A stretch of 64,000 nt of DNA from Pelomonas aquatica. GTDB lineage: Bacteria > Pseudomonadota > Gammaproteobacteria > Burkholderiales > Burkholderiaceae_C. The translations under genes were made by a program, and so were the position numbers. Positions 37,149 through 46,056 of the stretch are shown here, piece by piece; positions within the stretch are counted from its first letter, which is position 1; every line of letters starts with the position of its first letter. The stretch lies in assembly GCF_026712205.1 (NCBI RefSeq), contig NZ_JAPPUW010000011.1, positions 124,001 to 188,000 on the forward strand, written 5' to 3'. The notes beneath the pieces are model-generated. The model was given only the letters and a program-made list of their open reading frames with translations. It was not told the origin of the DNA and did not search any database.

Positions 37149-37434
37149 TCACATCGGGCCGGCGCTCCCGAGGATCTGCAGGACCTCGGCGTCCAGGCCG
37201 GCGTCCGCGGCAACGACGTCGACCCAGCGCGCGCTGTGGTCGCCGTCGCGGCAGACCTCAGGCTGCCGCTCACGCATCTGCACCCGCACCGCATCGCCTG
37301 CCGGGGGGCATGTCGTAGCGCACCAGCCGACGCTGGTGCCGATCCGGATCAGGCCGCGCTCGTCCTTGGCCAGCGCCGTGACGATGCCGTGGACGATGGC
37401 CGCCGTGCCACCGCCCGCGTCACTGCGCCAGCGG
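37149..37434 (-). pseudogene. Coding-like frame without a start codon downstream of the aldo-keto reductase
   Basis: On the minus strand a frame ending at TGA 37149-37151 runs open for about 95 codons with almost only G or C at third positions over its first half. It encodes AAIVHGIVTALAKDERGLIR and later RWVDVVAADAGLDAEVLQIL. No ATG, GTG or TTG is in frame near its beginning; the first GTG would give only about 46 residues. A GTG overlapping the aldo-keto reductase stop (GTGA) is out of frame by one base. It could be a small gene damaged by a frameshift, a gene with an unusual start, or a sequencing error. Confidence 0.35.
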
Positions 37435-38400
37435 CTTGGTGATCGCGTCGATGCGCTCGACCACCTCGGCCGTCAGCCTGGGCGTGACGGCCAGCGCACC
37501 GAGGTTGTCCTGCAGCTGCTCGATGCGGCTGGCGCCCAGGATGACTGTGGACACGCGCGGGTTGCGGTTGATCCAGGCGATGGCCAGCTGCGCCAGGCTG
37601 CAGCCCAGCTCGGCGGCGATCTCGGCCAGCCGGCCGACGGCGTCGTTCCTGGCCTTGTCCTGCAGCTGCTCGCGCATCCAGCCCATGCTCTCCAGCGCGC
37701 CGCGGCTGCCGGCCGGAATGCCGTGGCGGTATTTGCCGGTCAGCAGGCCCGAGGCCAGCGGGCTCCAGGTCGTCAGGCCCAGGCCGATGTCCTCGTAGAG
37801 CCGCGCATAGTCCTGCTCGACGCGGCGGCGGTGGAAGAGGTGGTACTGCGGCTGCTCGACGACGGGCTTGTGCAGGTGGTGGCGCTCGGCGATCTCCCAG
37901 GCCGCGCGGATGTCGGCCGCGCTCCACTCGCTGGTGCCCCAGTACAGCGCCTTGCCCTGGCGGATGATGTCGCTCATCGCCCAGACGGTTTCCTCGATGG
38001 GCGTGTGCGGGTCGGCGCGGTGGCAGTAGATCAGGTCCAGGTGCTCCAGCTGCAGGCGCCTGAGCGAGCCGTCGACGGCCTGCATCAGGTATTTGCGGTT
38101 CAGCGTGTCCTTGCGGTTTACCGTCACGCCGTCGCGCTGCAGACCCCAGAAGAATTTGCTCGACACGATGTAGTCCAGGCGGTTCCAGCCCAGCGCCTTG
38201 AAGGCCTGGCCCATGACGACCTCGCTCTCGCCCTGGGCATAGACCTCGGCGTTGTCGAAGAAGTTGATGCCGGCGTCGAAGGCGGCGGCCAGCATCTCGG
38301 TGGCGGCCTTGGTGTCGACCTGGTTGTGATACGTGACCCAGGAGCCGAGCGAGAGTTCGGAGACCTGGAGGCCGGCACGGCCGAGGCGGCGGTATTGCAT
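37420..38400 (-). CDS. Aldo-keto reductase (voltage-gated K+ channel beta-subunit-like)
   Basis: This NADPH-dependent oxidoreductase has 326 residues. The catalytic tetrad is complete: D49, Y54 ([11 protein letters not shown]), K82 (SSKFFWG) and H127 (LIYCHRADP). Cofactor motifs [11 protein letters not shown] and [15 protein letters not shown] resemble the AKR6/AKR14 branch related to potassium-channel beta subunits and Ygh[18 protein letters not shown] is the phosphate-binding end. Substrates are probably small aldehydes. It is divergent from the ubiH-type gene with 73 bp between the starts. ATG 38400 gives the standard [16 protein letters not shown] start. Confidence 0.93.
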   Translation of the reverse strand: MQYRRLGRAGLQVSELSLGSWVTYHNQVDTKAATEMLAAAFDAGINFFDNAEVYAQGESEVVMGQAFKALGWNRLDYIVSSKFFWGLQRDGVTVNRKDTLNRKYLMQAVDGSLRRLQLEHLDLIYCHRADPHTPIEETVWAMSDIIRQGKALYWGTSEWSAADIRAAWEIAERHHLHKPVVEQPQYHLFHRRRVEQDYARLYEDIGLGLTTWSPLASGLLTGKYRHGIPAGSRGALESMGWMREQLQDKARNDAVGRLAEIAAELGCSLAQLAIAWINRNPRVSTVILGASRIEQLQDNLGALAVTPRLTAEVVERIDAITKPLAQ

Positions 38401-38473
38401 GGCAGATCCTGCGGGGGTGTGGGGAAGGTGCGGCAGCTTAGCGGCGCGCATCGCCCCAGGTATCGTTGGGGGC

Positions 38474-39655
38474 ATGAATCTCGCCGTCATCGGCGCCGGC
38501 CCCGCCGGCCTCGCGCTCGCCCTGCTGGCCGCCGAGCGCCTGCCCCAGGCCCGCATCCACCTGTTCGACACCCGCCCGCTGGACCGCGACGTCGGCGGCG
38601 ACGCGCGCACGCTGGCGCTGAACCTCGGCAGCATCCGGCTGCTGCAGCGCCTCGGCGCCTGGCGGCCCGACGCGGCCCAGGCCATCCAGGCCGTGCACGT
38701 CAGCCAGGCGCCGCCCGCGCCGGTGGCCGGCGAGGTGTGGCTGCGCGCGGCCGAGCTGGGCGTGCCGCAGCTCGGCGCCGTGCTGCCCTATGGCGCGCTG
38801 GTGGCGCCGCTGCAGCAGCGTTGGCTGGCGCTGGCCGCGGCGCAGCCGGCGCGGCTGTTCACGCGCTTCGCCACCGCCGTGCATGCGATCCGCTCGCAGG
38901 CCGGCGGCGTGGAGCTGGACTGCGGCGAAGGCCCGGTCGTCGACCGCTTCGACCTCGCCGTCGTCGCCGAGGGCGGCGTGTTCGCCGAGCAGGAGCGCAA
39001 GGCCATCCAGAGCGACTACCACCAGAACGCCTGGGTCGGCACCGTGCGCCTGGCCGCGCCGGGCCTGCAGGGCCTGGCTGTCGAGCGCTTCACGCGCAAC
39101 GGGCCGCTGGCCCTGCTGCCGCTGCCCGACGACGCCCAGGGCGCGCGCGCCGCGCTGGTGTGGTGCCTGCCGCAGCCGGAAGACGACATCGCCGCGCTGG
39201 ACGACGCGCAGCGCCTCGTCGTCATCCAGCAGCAGCTGCCCGCCGTGGCCGGGCGCCTGGCCGGCATCTCGGCGCTGAAATGCTTCCCGCTCGGGCTGAA
39301 CGCCGAGACGCGGCTGCTGCAGGGCCGCGCGCTGCGCATCGGCAACGCGGCCCAGACCCTGCACCCGGTGGCCGGCCAGGGCCTCAACCTCGGCCTGCGC
39401 GACGCGCAAGCCCTGGTGGACGCGCTGCGCGAGGCGGCCGAGACCGGCGCCAGCCTGGACGCCGCGCTGGCCCGCATCGACCGGCAGCGTGCCCCCGACC
39501 GCTGGCCGATGATCGTGGCGACCGACTTCCTCGCGCGCAGCTTCGCGTGGCGGCTGCCCGGCCTGCCGGGCCTGCGCGGCCTGGCCCTGGCCGGGCTGGA
39601 GCTGGCCACGCCGCTGAAGCGCACCATCGCCCACCGCATGATGTTTGGTGCGTGA
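38474..39655 (+). CDS. UbiH-type FAD-dependent hydroxylase
   Basis: This 393-residue flavin monooxygenase is of the UbiH/UbiF/COQ6 family, which hydroxylates the benzoquinone ring in ubiquinone synthesis. It has the FAD-binding start [19 protein letters not shown], the middle motif and the diagnostic [24 protein letters not shown]. Conserved HPVAGQG with the following N-L-G supports ring hydroxylation. Which ring position it uses cannot be told from sequence alone. The stop overlaps the start of the next gene (TGATG), so the exported protein downstream is probably translated in tandem. Confidence 0.92.
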   Translation: MNLAVIGAGPAGLALALLAAERLPQARIHLFDTRPLDRDVGGDARTLALNLGSIRLLQRLGAWRPDAAQAIQAVHVSQAPPAPVAGEVWLRAAELGVPQLGAVLPYGALVAPLQQRWLALAAAQPARLFTRFATAVHAIRSQAGGVELDCGEGPVVDRFDLAVVAEGGVFAEQERKAIQSDYHQNAWVGTVRLAAPGLQGLAVERFTRNGPLALLPLPDDAQGARAALVWCLPQPEDDIAALDDAQRLVVIQQQLPAVAGRLAGISALKCFPLGLNAETRLLQGRALRIGNAAQTLHPVAGQGLNLGLRDAQALVDALREAAETGASLDAALARIDRQRAPDRWPMIVATDFLARSFAWRLPGLPGLRGLALAGLELATPLKRTIAHRMMFGA

Positions 39656-40299
39656 TGAGCCCGAGACCCCCGATGCGATACGCCCTCCCCCTCTCGGCCA
39701 GCCTGCTGCTGTTGGCCGCCGCCCAGGCCGCCTCGGCACAGGCGGCGCCCCTGATCGCGCCAACCAAGCCCGTTGCCGGCGTGTCGCAGGAGGAATGGTC
39801 CAAGCGCTGGTGGCGCTGGGCCCTGTCCTTCGACGACGACGACAGCCCGGTCACCGACCCCGACGGCAGCCGGTGCGCCGCGGGCCAGTCGGGCCCGGTC
39901 TGGTTTCTGGCCGGCAGCTATGGCACGGCGCGCACCATCCGCAGCTGCCATGTGCCGGCCGGCAGGACGCTGTTCTTCCCGCTCGTCAACGCCCTCGCCA
40001 TGGAGCCCGACGACGCGGACGAGTCCTGCGCATCGCTGAAGCGGCGCGCCGCGCGGCAGACGCCGGCGTCTTCGGCTCTGGTGCTGGAGGTCAACGGCCG
40101 GCGCTTCCACGGCCTGGACGCCCACCGGCAGGCGACGCGGCGCTGCTTCCATGTCGTCGACGGCGACGACACGCTGGCCGCCGGCAACGGCTTCTACGTC
40201 GCCCTCGGCCCGCTCAGGCGCGGCCGCTACACGCTGAACTTCGGCGGCATCCTGCCCGAGCAGTCCCAGGCCGTGACCTACACGCTGGACGTGGACTGA
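39655..40299 (+). CDS. Small secreted protein of unknown function
   Basis: This 214-residue protein has a signal peptide (LPLSASLLLLAAAQAASAQA). The mature domain is recognised only as an uncharacterised family: SKRWWRWALSFDDDDSPV with paired tryptophans, CAAGQSGPVWFLAGSYG, RTIRSCHVPAGRTLFFPLVN, then ESCASLKR and CFHVVDGDDT. Four cysteines could form two disulfides. The C-terminal FGGILPEQSQAVTYTLDVD looks like a beta strand. Two starts are possible: ATG 39655, which overlaps the ubiH-type stop, and ATG 39673, which gives a more compact signal peptide. I cannot assign a role. Confidence 0.75.
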   Translation: MSPRPPMRYALPLSASLLLLAAAQAASAQAAPLIAPTKPVAGVSQEEWSKRWWRWALSFDDDDSPVTDPDGSRCAAGQSGPVWFLAGSYGTARTIRSCHVPAGRTLFFPLVNALAMEPDDADESCASLKRRAARQTPASSALVLEVNGRRFHGLDAHRQATRRCFHVVDGDDTLAAGNGFYVALGPLRRGRYTLNFGGILPEQSQAVTYTLDVD

Positions 40300-40369
40300 A
40301 AACTTCTGCGGCGCAAAACCCGGCCGTTTCGGCGGATCGGCGGCGCGCCCGCCGGCCTAGCATGGACCG

Positions 40370-40924
40370 ATGCCCCACCCTGCCCGCCTCCTTGCCGCCG
40401 CGCTGCTGGCCGCCCTGGCCGGCTGCGGCACGCCCAGCCGGCCGCTGCCCATGACCGTCACGGCGGCCGATGCGCTGCAGATCCGCGGCTGGGTGCCGGA
40501 CGCGCTGAAGGCCCAGGTCGCGCTGGCCGAAGTCCAGGGCGGCGCGGAGACGGAGCACTGGTGGGGCTCCAAGGTCAGCGCCGCCGCGCTGCAGCAGGCG
40601 CTGGAGGGGTCGCTCTATGCCGTGGGCATGAAGCCGCCGGCGCCGCAACCCCTGCCGCGCTTCGAGCTGCGGGCCGAGCTGGCCCTGCTGGAGCAGCCCA
40701 GGCTGGCGGTGGCCGGCGTGACGGTGGGCGTGGCGGTGCGCTACACGCTGGTCGACAAGGCCGATGGCCGCGTCGTCTACCAGCGCCTCATCGCCAGCCA
40801 GGAGGAAGCCCGTCTGGGCGAAGCCATCCTGTCGCCGTCGGAGCGGCTGCGCATCGCCAACGAGCGCGCGCTGCGCGGCAACATCAACCTGCTGCTGCGC
40901 GACCTGGTGACGCTGCGGCCCTGA
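40370..40924 (+). CDS. Uncharacterised outer-membrane lipoprotein
   Basis: This 184-residue protein has a lipoprotein signal with lipobox LAALAGCG, so C19 is the predicted diacylated residue. No Asp follows at +2 (it is Gly), so Lol sorting to the outer membrane is expected. The mature domain is about 165 residues with RFELRAELALLEQPRLAV and VAVRYTLVDKADGRVVYQRLI as likely strands. No catalytic motif is visible and I recognise no named family. It lies about 70 bp after the secreted protein gene and converges with the MFS gene, whose stop is the next base. Confidence 0.75.
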   Translation: MPHPARLLAAALLAALAGCGTPSRPLPMTVTAADALQIRGWVPDALKAQVALAEVQGGAETEHWWGSKVSAAALQQALEGSLYAVGMKPPAPQPLPRFELRAELALLEQPRLAVAGVTVGVAVRYTLVDKADGRVVYQRLIASQEEARLGEAILSPSERLRIANERALRGNINLLLRDLVTLRP

Positions 40925-42217
40925 TCAGCCGCCGTGGGCCAGCTCATGCTGGCGGCGCCCGGCCGTCCGCCACAGCAGCAGCGCACAGGCGCAGCCGGCC
41001 ACGCTGGCGGCGCCGAAGAAGGCCATCATGCCGCCATAGCCCGCCGGGTTGGCGGCACCGGCGCCGAATCGGTCGTTCAGCCAACCCGCCGCCAGGTTGG
41101 CGCCGGAGATGCCGGCGTTCTGCGCCACCCACATCAGGCCGATGGCGGTGCCAAAGCGGTTGGGGGCGACGAGGCGGCTGGTCAGCGGCCACATGACGGC
41201 CGGCACCAGCGAGAAGCTGACGCCGATCAGCGCCGTGGACAGCCACAGGCTCCAATGGGTCAGCGCCAGCACGCCCAGCGCCACCGGCAGCAGCAGCGCG
41301 CCCAGCGCCAGGAAGGGCGCATAACGGCCCAGCCGGTCGCACATCCAGCCGAAGGCGGGCGTCGCGAACACGGCGGCGAGGAAGACGTAGCTGTTCATCT
41401 CGCCGGCCGTGGCCAGGTCCAGCCCGTGGGCATGCTGGAAATACTTGATCGAGAAGGTGCTGCGGAAGGCCAGGATGACCGAGTACCAGAGCACGCACAG
41501 CGCCAGCAGATACCAGTAGGCGCGGCCGAAGTGCAGCAGGTCGCGCCATTGGAATTTCTCGGCCGTCTTGCCCGTCGGCAGCAGGCCGGCGCGGCGCGGG
41601 CCGCGGTCCACCCACCAGTAGCCGAAGGCCGCGGCGAAGGACGTGGCCGCGATGGCCGTCGCGATGACGAGCGGCGGCTGCCAGCCCTGGGCATAGGCGC
41701 CGGCGAACCAGGTGGGCGACATGTCGGCGCCGTAGGAGCCCATGCGGCCGACGGCCAGCTCCGCGCCCATCGCGAGCGCGAGGCTGCGGCCGCCGAAGTA
41801 GTCGGCCACAGCGGCCAGCGTCGCGATGTTGAAGGTCTCGGCGCCGATGCCGTACAGCAGCCGCCCCGCGGCCATGCCGGCGAAATTCGGGCTGAAGGCC
41901 GTCAGCGCCGCGCCCAGCGCGCAGATGCCGGCCGTCATCAGCGTCATGCGCGCCGCGCCGAAGCGGTCCACCAGCACGCCGCCAACGAGGATGAGCACGA
42001 CGTTGGGCAGGCTGTAGATCGCGTTCAGCAGCGCGACCTGCGTGTCCGAGAAGCCGCGCTGCTGCTGCAGCAGGTCGGCCACCGGGCCGATGGAGTCGTA
42101 GACGTAGAAGTTGCCGAACAGCGCGATGGCCACCAGCACGCCGACGACCCAGGCCACGCCGCGGCCGGGCTGGGCCGCTGCGGCAAACGACGGGGCAGCC
42201 GCGGGTTTGAAGCTCAT
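40925..42217 (-). CDS. MFS transporter (MFSD1-like)
   Basis: This 430-residue carrier has about twelve predicted membrane helices, beginning VAWVVGVLVAIALFGNFYVY and YDSIGPVADLLQQQRGFSDT. The segment FSDTQVALLNAIYSLPNVVLILVGGVLVDRFG matches the MFS branch that includes the eukaryotic MFSD1 and bacterial 'OxlT-like' proteins. A charged loop between helices 2 and 3 carries the DRFG motif. Its substrate is unknown; relatives handle small organic acids or dipeptides. The stop directly abuts the lipoprotein stop. The amidase gene starts upstream at 43091, and the gap of 77 bp makes co-transcription possible. Confidence 0.88.
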   Translation of the reverse strand: MSFKPAAAPSFAAAAQPGRGVAWVVGVLVAIALFGNFYVYDSIGPVADLLQQQRGFSDTQVALLNAIYSLPNVVLILVGGVLVDRFGAARMTLMTAGICALGAALTAFSPNFAGMAAGRLLYGIGAETFNIATLAAVADYFGGRSLALAMGAELAVGRMGSYGADMSPTWFAGAYAQGWQPPLVIATAIAATSFAAAFGYWWVDRGPRRAGLLPTGKTAEKFQWRDLLHFGRAYWYLLALCVLWYSVILAFRSTFSIKYFQHAHGLDLATAGEMNSYVFLAAVFATPAFGWMCDRLGRYAPFLALGALLLPVALGVLALTHWSLWLSTALIGVSFSLVPAVMWPLTSRLVAPNRFGTAIGLMWVAQNAGISGANLAAGWLNDRFGAGAANPAGYGGMMAFFGAASVAGCACALLLWRTAGRRQHELAHGG

Positions 42218-42293
42218 GACGCTGATCCGGAAGCGCAGAAGCGGGCGAGTCTAAGAGCCCCGCCTCGCCGCGTGGATCGTCACCGGATCAGGG

Positions 42294-43091
42294 TCAACCC
42301 AGGCGCCGGTGGCCCAGCGCCGGCAACTGCTGGCGCACCTGGGCGAGCCGCGCCGGGTCCAGGTCCGCCACGACGACGCCCTCGCCCTCCGGCAGCACGG
42401 CCAGCACCTGGCCCCAGGGGTCGACGACCATGCTGTGGCCCCAGGTGCGGCGGCCGTTGGCATGCCGGCCGCCCTGGGCCGGCGCGACGACATAGCACTG
42501 GTTCTCGACGGCGCGGGCGCGCAGCAGCAGCTCCCAGTGCGCCTGGCCGGTCGTGTAGGTGAAGGCGGCCGGCACGGCCAGCAGCGCGCTGCCGGCGTAG
42601 CCGCGGTAGAGCTCCGGGAAGCGCAGGTCGTAGCAGACCGACAGGCCGACCTGCAGGCCGTTCGCGTCGAAGGCCGTGGGCGTGCCGCCGGCCTCCAGCA
42701 CGCGGCCCTCGTCGTAGCTCTCGCGGCCGTCGTCGAAGGCGAACAGATGGATCTTGTCGTAGCGCGCCACGCGCCCGCCGCTGGGCGAGAACACCAGTGT
42801 CGAATTGCGCACGCGCTCGCTCGTCGCGGCCTTGATCGGCAGCGTGCCGCCGATGAGCCACAGCCCCAGCTCGCGCGCCGCCGTGGCCAGCATGGCCTGG
42901 ATGGGGCCTTGGCCCTCGTCCTCGGCCAGCGCCAGCTTGTCGCTGTCGTGCATGCCCATCAGGCAGAAATATTCGGGCAGCGCGGCCAGCGCGGCGCCCT
43001 GGCGGGCGGCGTCTTCGAGCAGGCGGCGGGCGGTGGCGAGGTTGGCGGCCAGGTCGGGGCCGGAGACCATCTGGCAGGCGGCGATCTTCAT
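42294..43091 (-). CDS. Carbon-nitrogen hydrolase (Nit1/Nit2-type amidase)
   Basis: This 265-residue enzyme is of the nitrilase superfamily with the full catalytic triad: E40 (LAALPEYFCL), K113 (RYDKIHLFAFDD) and C153 (GLSVCYDLRFPELYRG). The pattern and the RFPELYR signature match the Nit/deaminated-glutathione amidase branch, which clears the toxic by-product of transaminase action on glutathione. Omega-amidase activity on 2-oxoglutaramate is the alternative. Glutathione synthesis genes (gshA, gshB) lie 8 and 14 kb away in the same window. In many Burkholderiales this gene sits beside yhdP and tldD, which are absent here. Confidence 0.9.
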   Translation of the reverse strand: MKIAACQMVSGPDLAANLATARRLLEDAARQGAALAALPEYFCLMGMHDSDKLALAEDEGQGPIQAMLATAARELGLWLIGGTLPIKAATSERVRNSTLVFSPSGGRVARYDKIHLFAFDDGRESYDEGRVLEAGGTPTAFDANGLQVGLSVCYDLRFPELYRGYAGSALLAVPAAFTYTTGQAHWELLLRARAVENQCYVVAPAQGGRHANGRRTWGHSMVVDPWGQVLAVLPEGEGVVVADLDPARLAQVRQQLPALGHRRLG

Positions 43092-43101
43092 GCGGCCGAT
43101 G

Positions 43102-43455
43102 CTAAGGGAGGCGCGCCTTGAGTCGAAGAACGCGAACGACCTCTTCAGGATTGGTGCTGCTGCAACGGACCATGTGCTCGCAATAGTCACCCACGGTCTG
43201 GATGACCAGCTTGCCTTGCGCCATCTCTTTGAGAAGCTGCCTATCAGCGACATCCTTGATGTCACGATCAACGATGTCGAACTGATTTGCCTTGAAGTCG
43301 GAAACCGGGCTCGCCGTCAACTCTTGCCCGAAGCGGGCACCGAGTGACAGGGTCCCCTCGGGCACGTCGAACACCTCAGCCAAATGCCGCAGCGCGCGCC
43401 GACGAACGATCTCTTCCAAAGAGGCCGCCGCAGGTTTTTTCACTTCAGCAACCAA
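43102..43455 (-). CDS. Small protein with a possible acyl-carrier-like fold
   Basis: This is a 117-residue protein. EEIVRRRALRHLAEVFDVPEGTLSLGARFG and a final TVGDYCEHMV follow the helix pattern of acyl carrier proteins, where TVGD begins the last helix. The DSL phosphopantetheine serine is missing at the expected position; the region around SPVSDFKANQFDIVDRDIKD has no clear serine attachment motif. If it is related, it is a degenerate carrier. The start is uncertain: TTG 43455 or GTG 43443. It lies in an island of lower GC with the next gene and is only 10 bp upstream of the amidase start. Confidence 0.5.
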   Translation of the reverse strand: MVAEVKKPAAASLEEIVRRRALRHLAEVFDVPEGTLSLGARFGQELTASPVSDFKANQFDIVDRDIKDVADRQLLKEMAQGKLVIQTVGDYCEHMVRCSSTNPEEVVRVLRLKARLP

Positions 43456-43467
43456 CGAGCGACACCT

Positions 43468-43827
43468 TCAAGGTTGCCGGCGAGCATGGTCTGAGCCGCA
43501 CTTCGGACACCGCTTCACGGTCAACAGCCAGTGCAGCCATTGCCCGACGCTTTGGCACGATATCGCGAACATCACGATCCTCAGCCCGCAATGTTTGCAG
43601 CGAACGGCATTGGCCGCCCACCCCAAGCTGACGAAGCAGAGCACCATCGCCCCGAACTGGACGGCGACACCAGGAGCATCCAGCGTTCTTCCGATGCCAT
43701 CGGGCATCAAGAGGCCGGCGCCCCCGACAGCCAACATGACTCCGGCAAGCCATAGCTTCCATTGCTGCCTTTCAATCAAGACCGGCAATTCGCATTGCTG
43801 GCCTTCCACGTCTCTCTGTTTTCGCAT
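43468..43827 (-). CDS. Small membrane protein with zinc-ribbon cysteine pairs
   Basis: This protein of about 120 residues has two predicted membrane segments (LWLAGVMLAVGGAGLLMPDG and VAVQFGAMVLCFVSLGWAAN). Two CxxC pairs follow, CKHCG and CPKCG, as in a cytoplasmic zinc ribbon split by about 25 residues. The function is unknown. A GTG start at 43893 would add 22 residues, but the ATG at 43827 is preferred. GC content here is visibly lower than in the genes on both sides, which suggests recent acquisition together with the ACP-like gene. Confidence 0.6.
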   Translation of the reverse strand: MRKQRDVEGQQCELPVLIERQQWKLWLAGVMLAVGGAGLLMPDGIGRTLDAPGVAVQFGAMVLCFVSLGWAANAVRCKHCGLRIVMFAISCQSVGQWLHWLLTVKRCPKCGSDHARRQP

Positions 43828-43935
43828 GTGCAGGCAGCGCTGGAAGCCGCGCGATTTACTGGGCGGTTTCAAACCTGAATCGCAACGCCCCACCGGGTTG
43901 AAGAATCAATGGAGGGTAGCCCGGAATGCATTCGG

Positions 43936-46056
43936 TCATCCGGCAGAAGGCTGGAGCCGCTCCAGCGCGACGGCGAGCTCGCGCGCCTCATGGCGGCACA
44001 GCCGCAGCCGGCGCAGCAGCCAGGGCGTCAGGTCCTGCTGGCCGAGGTGCTCGGGCCAGGCGCCGGCGTCGCCGTCGGGGAGCTCGGCGGGGTCGGTGGC
44101 GCTCATGGGCCCGCCCCTGAGCAGGTCGACGCAGGCCTGGCGGGCCAGCGGCAGCGCGGCCTCGGCGCGGGCGGCGTCCAGCCGCGCGCCGCGCCGCTGC
44201 ACCTGGTGCTGCACGGCGCCCAGCAGGGCCATCAGCCGGTAGCCGTGGCTGAGCGCGGACTCGACCTCGGCCTCGGGCAGGCGCACGCTGAGCGGCTCGA
44301 CGCGCGTGCGCTGCGCCGTCGCGGCCAGCGCGGCCAGCGCGGCATAGGCCTGCTGGCGGCTCAGGCGCTGGGCCAGTTCCTCCTCGGCGCCGGGCGCCCA
44401 GCGCAGCATGTTGGACGCATGCCGCGCCAGCGCGCCGCGCAGCTGCCCGGCCAGGCGCGGCGCGGCCGAGCGCTCCCAGGACGGCAGCACGAAGCTGAAC
44501 AGCCAGGCCAGGCCGGCGCCGATCAGCGTGTCGGCCAGGCGCTCGACGACGGCCGGGTTGCTGCCCGGCGCCAGCATCAGCGGCTGCAGCAGCGCCATCA
44601 GCGTGGCGGCCGTGGCGGCGACGCGGTAGCGGCGGTTCACATAGGCATGGGCCGTGCCCACCGCGGCGATGAAGCACAGGCTCAGCAGCGGCACCGAATG
44701 CACATGGGCCAGCAGCAGCACCAGCAGGCAGCCCTGCACCGTGCCGATGATGCGTTCGTTGCGGCGCGCCAGCGTCTGCTCCAGGTTGCCGCGCAGCACG
44801 ACGGCCACGCTGAGCATCAGCCAGAAGGGGTGGGCCGCCCAGGGCAGGAAGGCGCCCAGCGCATAGGCCAGGGACAGCGCCAGCGCCGAGCGCAGCGCGT
44901 GGCGCATGACGCTGGACTGCAGCGTCAGGTGGGGCTTGAGCGCGGCCAGCGGCCAGCCCTCGGGCGACACGAAGGGCGCCAGGCGCTCAGGCGTCCAGGG
45001 GCTGGCGGGGTCGTCGCTTTGCCCCTGGCGGGCGACCATCGCGGCCACGTCGTCCAGCATGTGCCCCAGCCGCGTCTGCAGCGCCGAGACGAGATGGCTG
45101 CGGCTGTCGCCGGCCGGCGCGCCGACCTCGGCCAGCCGCGCGGCGAGCTGGGCGCGCCAGGCGTCCACCGACACCTCGGGCAGCGGCGCGCCGTAGGCGA
45201 TGCTGTCGGCCAGCGCGCTCAGCACGTCGGCGAGCTGGCGCAGCGTGTCGGCCAGCGCGGCGCGCCACTGGCGGCCGGGGAAGTCTTGGCCCAGCAGCTC
45301 GGTGTCGAGGCGGCTGGCCAGCAGCAGGTCGCGCAGCTCGACGAGGCCGAGCACGAGGTCGGTCTGCTGGCGGCTGCGCGGCGAGCGGCGCGCGGCGAAG
45401 ACCTGGTCGCGCGCGGCCTGCAGTGCCTCGGCCAGCACGACGTCGTCGGCGATGGATGCGCGGATGCGGGCCTCCTCGCCGCCGACGGCACCGGCGATGC
45501 GCTGGGCCCGCGAGCGCAGCCGCTGCTCGGTCGCGCGCAGCGCATTGGCCAGCGCCAGCTGGCGCAGCCGGTGGCGCAACAGCTGGGCGCTCAGGCGCGC
45601 CCAGCCCGCGTAGACGCAGCCGCCCAGGCCCACCCAGGCCGCGTGCTCGGCGGGCGAGGTCGCGCCGGCGGTGCGGTCCCAGGCCATCGCGAAGACCATG
45701 GCCAGCACCGGGGTGAAGGACAGCGGCCCGGCGCGCAGGCCCCAGGCCAGGGCCATCAGCGACAGGAAGGCCACGACGGCGACCAGGGCCACGGTCAGCG
45801 CCAGCGAGCCGTCGGCCAGGCCCACCAGCAGCGTCACCAGCGCCGCGGCGGCGGCGGCGGGCAGCACGCGCGGCAGCACGCGCTGCGGCGGATTGGGCAC
45901 GTCGGGCAGGCTGGCGCAGACCGCGCCGCCCACGGCCGCGAGGCCGGCGGTGTCGCCGAACAGCGCGCCGACGACGGCATGCGTGGCCGCGACGCCCAGC
46001 GCCACGCTGAGGCCGTTGAGGTGGGCCGCCTCGAGGCGCTGGAACAGGGCTTTCAC
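43936..46056 (-). CDS. FUSC-family inner-membrane protein (YccS-like)
   Basis: This 706-residue protein has two blocks of about six membrane helices (starting near ATHAVVGALFGDTAGLAAVG and again near LSLAYALGAFLPWAAHPFW). A cytoplasmic helical domain of about 230 residues separates them. This is the layout of the fusaric-acid-resistance/YccS transporters that export aromatic acids and other inhibitors. The motif RRNERIIGTVQGCLLVLLL is the typical second-block core. Translation appears to start at GTG 46056, overlapping the stop of the upstream peptidase gene by 4 bases (GTGA). The two are probably co-translated. The substrate is not predictable. Confidence 0.87.
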   Translation of the reverse strand: MKALFQRLEAAHLNGLSVALGVAATHAVVGALFGDTAGLAAVGGAVCASLPDVPNPPQRVLPRVLPAAAAAALVTLLVGLADGSLALTVALVAVVAFLSLMALAWGLRAGPLSFTPVLAMVFAMAWDRTAGATSPAEHAAWVGLGGCVYAGWARLSAQLLRHRLRQLALANALRATEQRLRSRAQRIAGAVGGEEARIRASIADDVVLAEALQAARDQVFAARRSPRSRQQTDLVLGLVELRDLLLASRLDTELLGQDFPGRQWRAALADTLRQLADVLSALADSIAYGAPLPEVSVDAWRAQLAARLAEVGAPAGDSRSHLVSALQTRLGHMLDDVAAMVARQGQSDDPASPWTPERLAPFVSPEGWPLAALKPHLTLQSSVMRHALRSALALSLAYALGAFLPWAAHPFWLMLSVAVVLRGNLEQTLARRNERIIGTVQGCLLVLLLAHVHSVPLLSLCFIAAVGTAHAYVNRRYRVAATAATLMALLQPLMLAPGSNPAVVERLADTLIGAGLAWLFSFVLPSWERSAAPRLAGQLRGALARHASNMLRWAPGAEEELAQRLSRQQAYAALAALAATAQRTRVEPLSVRLPEAEVESALSHGYRLMALLGAVQHQVQRRGARLDAARAEAALPLARQACVDLLRGGPMSATDPAELPDGDAGAWPEHLGQQDLTPWLLRRLRLCRHEARELAVALERLQPSAG

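Noticed and set aside
34271-37318. Open frame of 1015 codons on the plus strand opposite the propeller-GGDEF gene
   Set aside because: The minus-strand protein has complete GGDEF, propeller and signal-peptide features; the plus frame is an antisense artefact.
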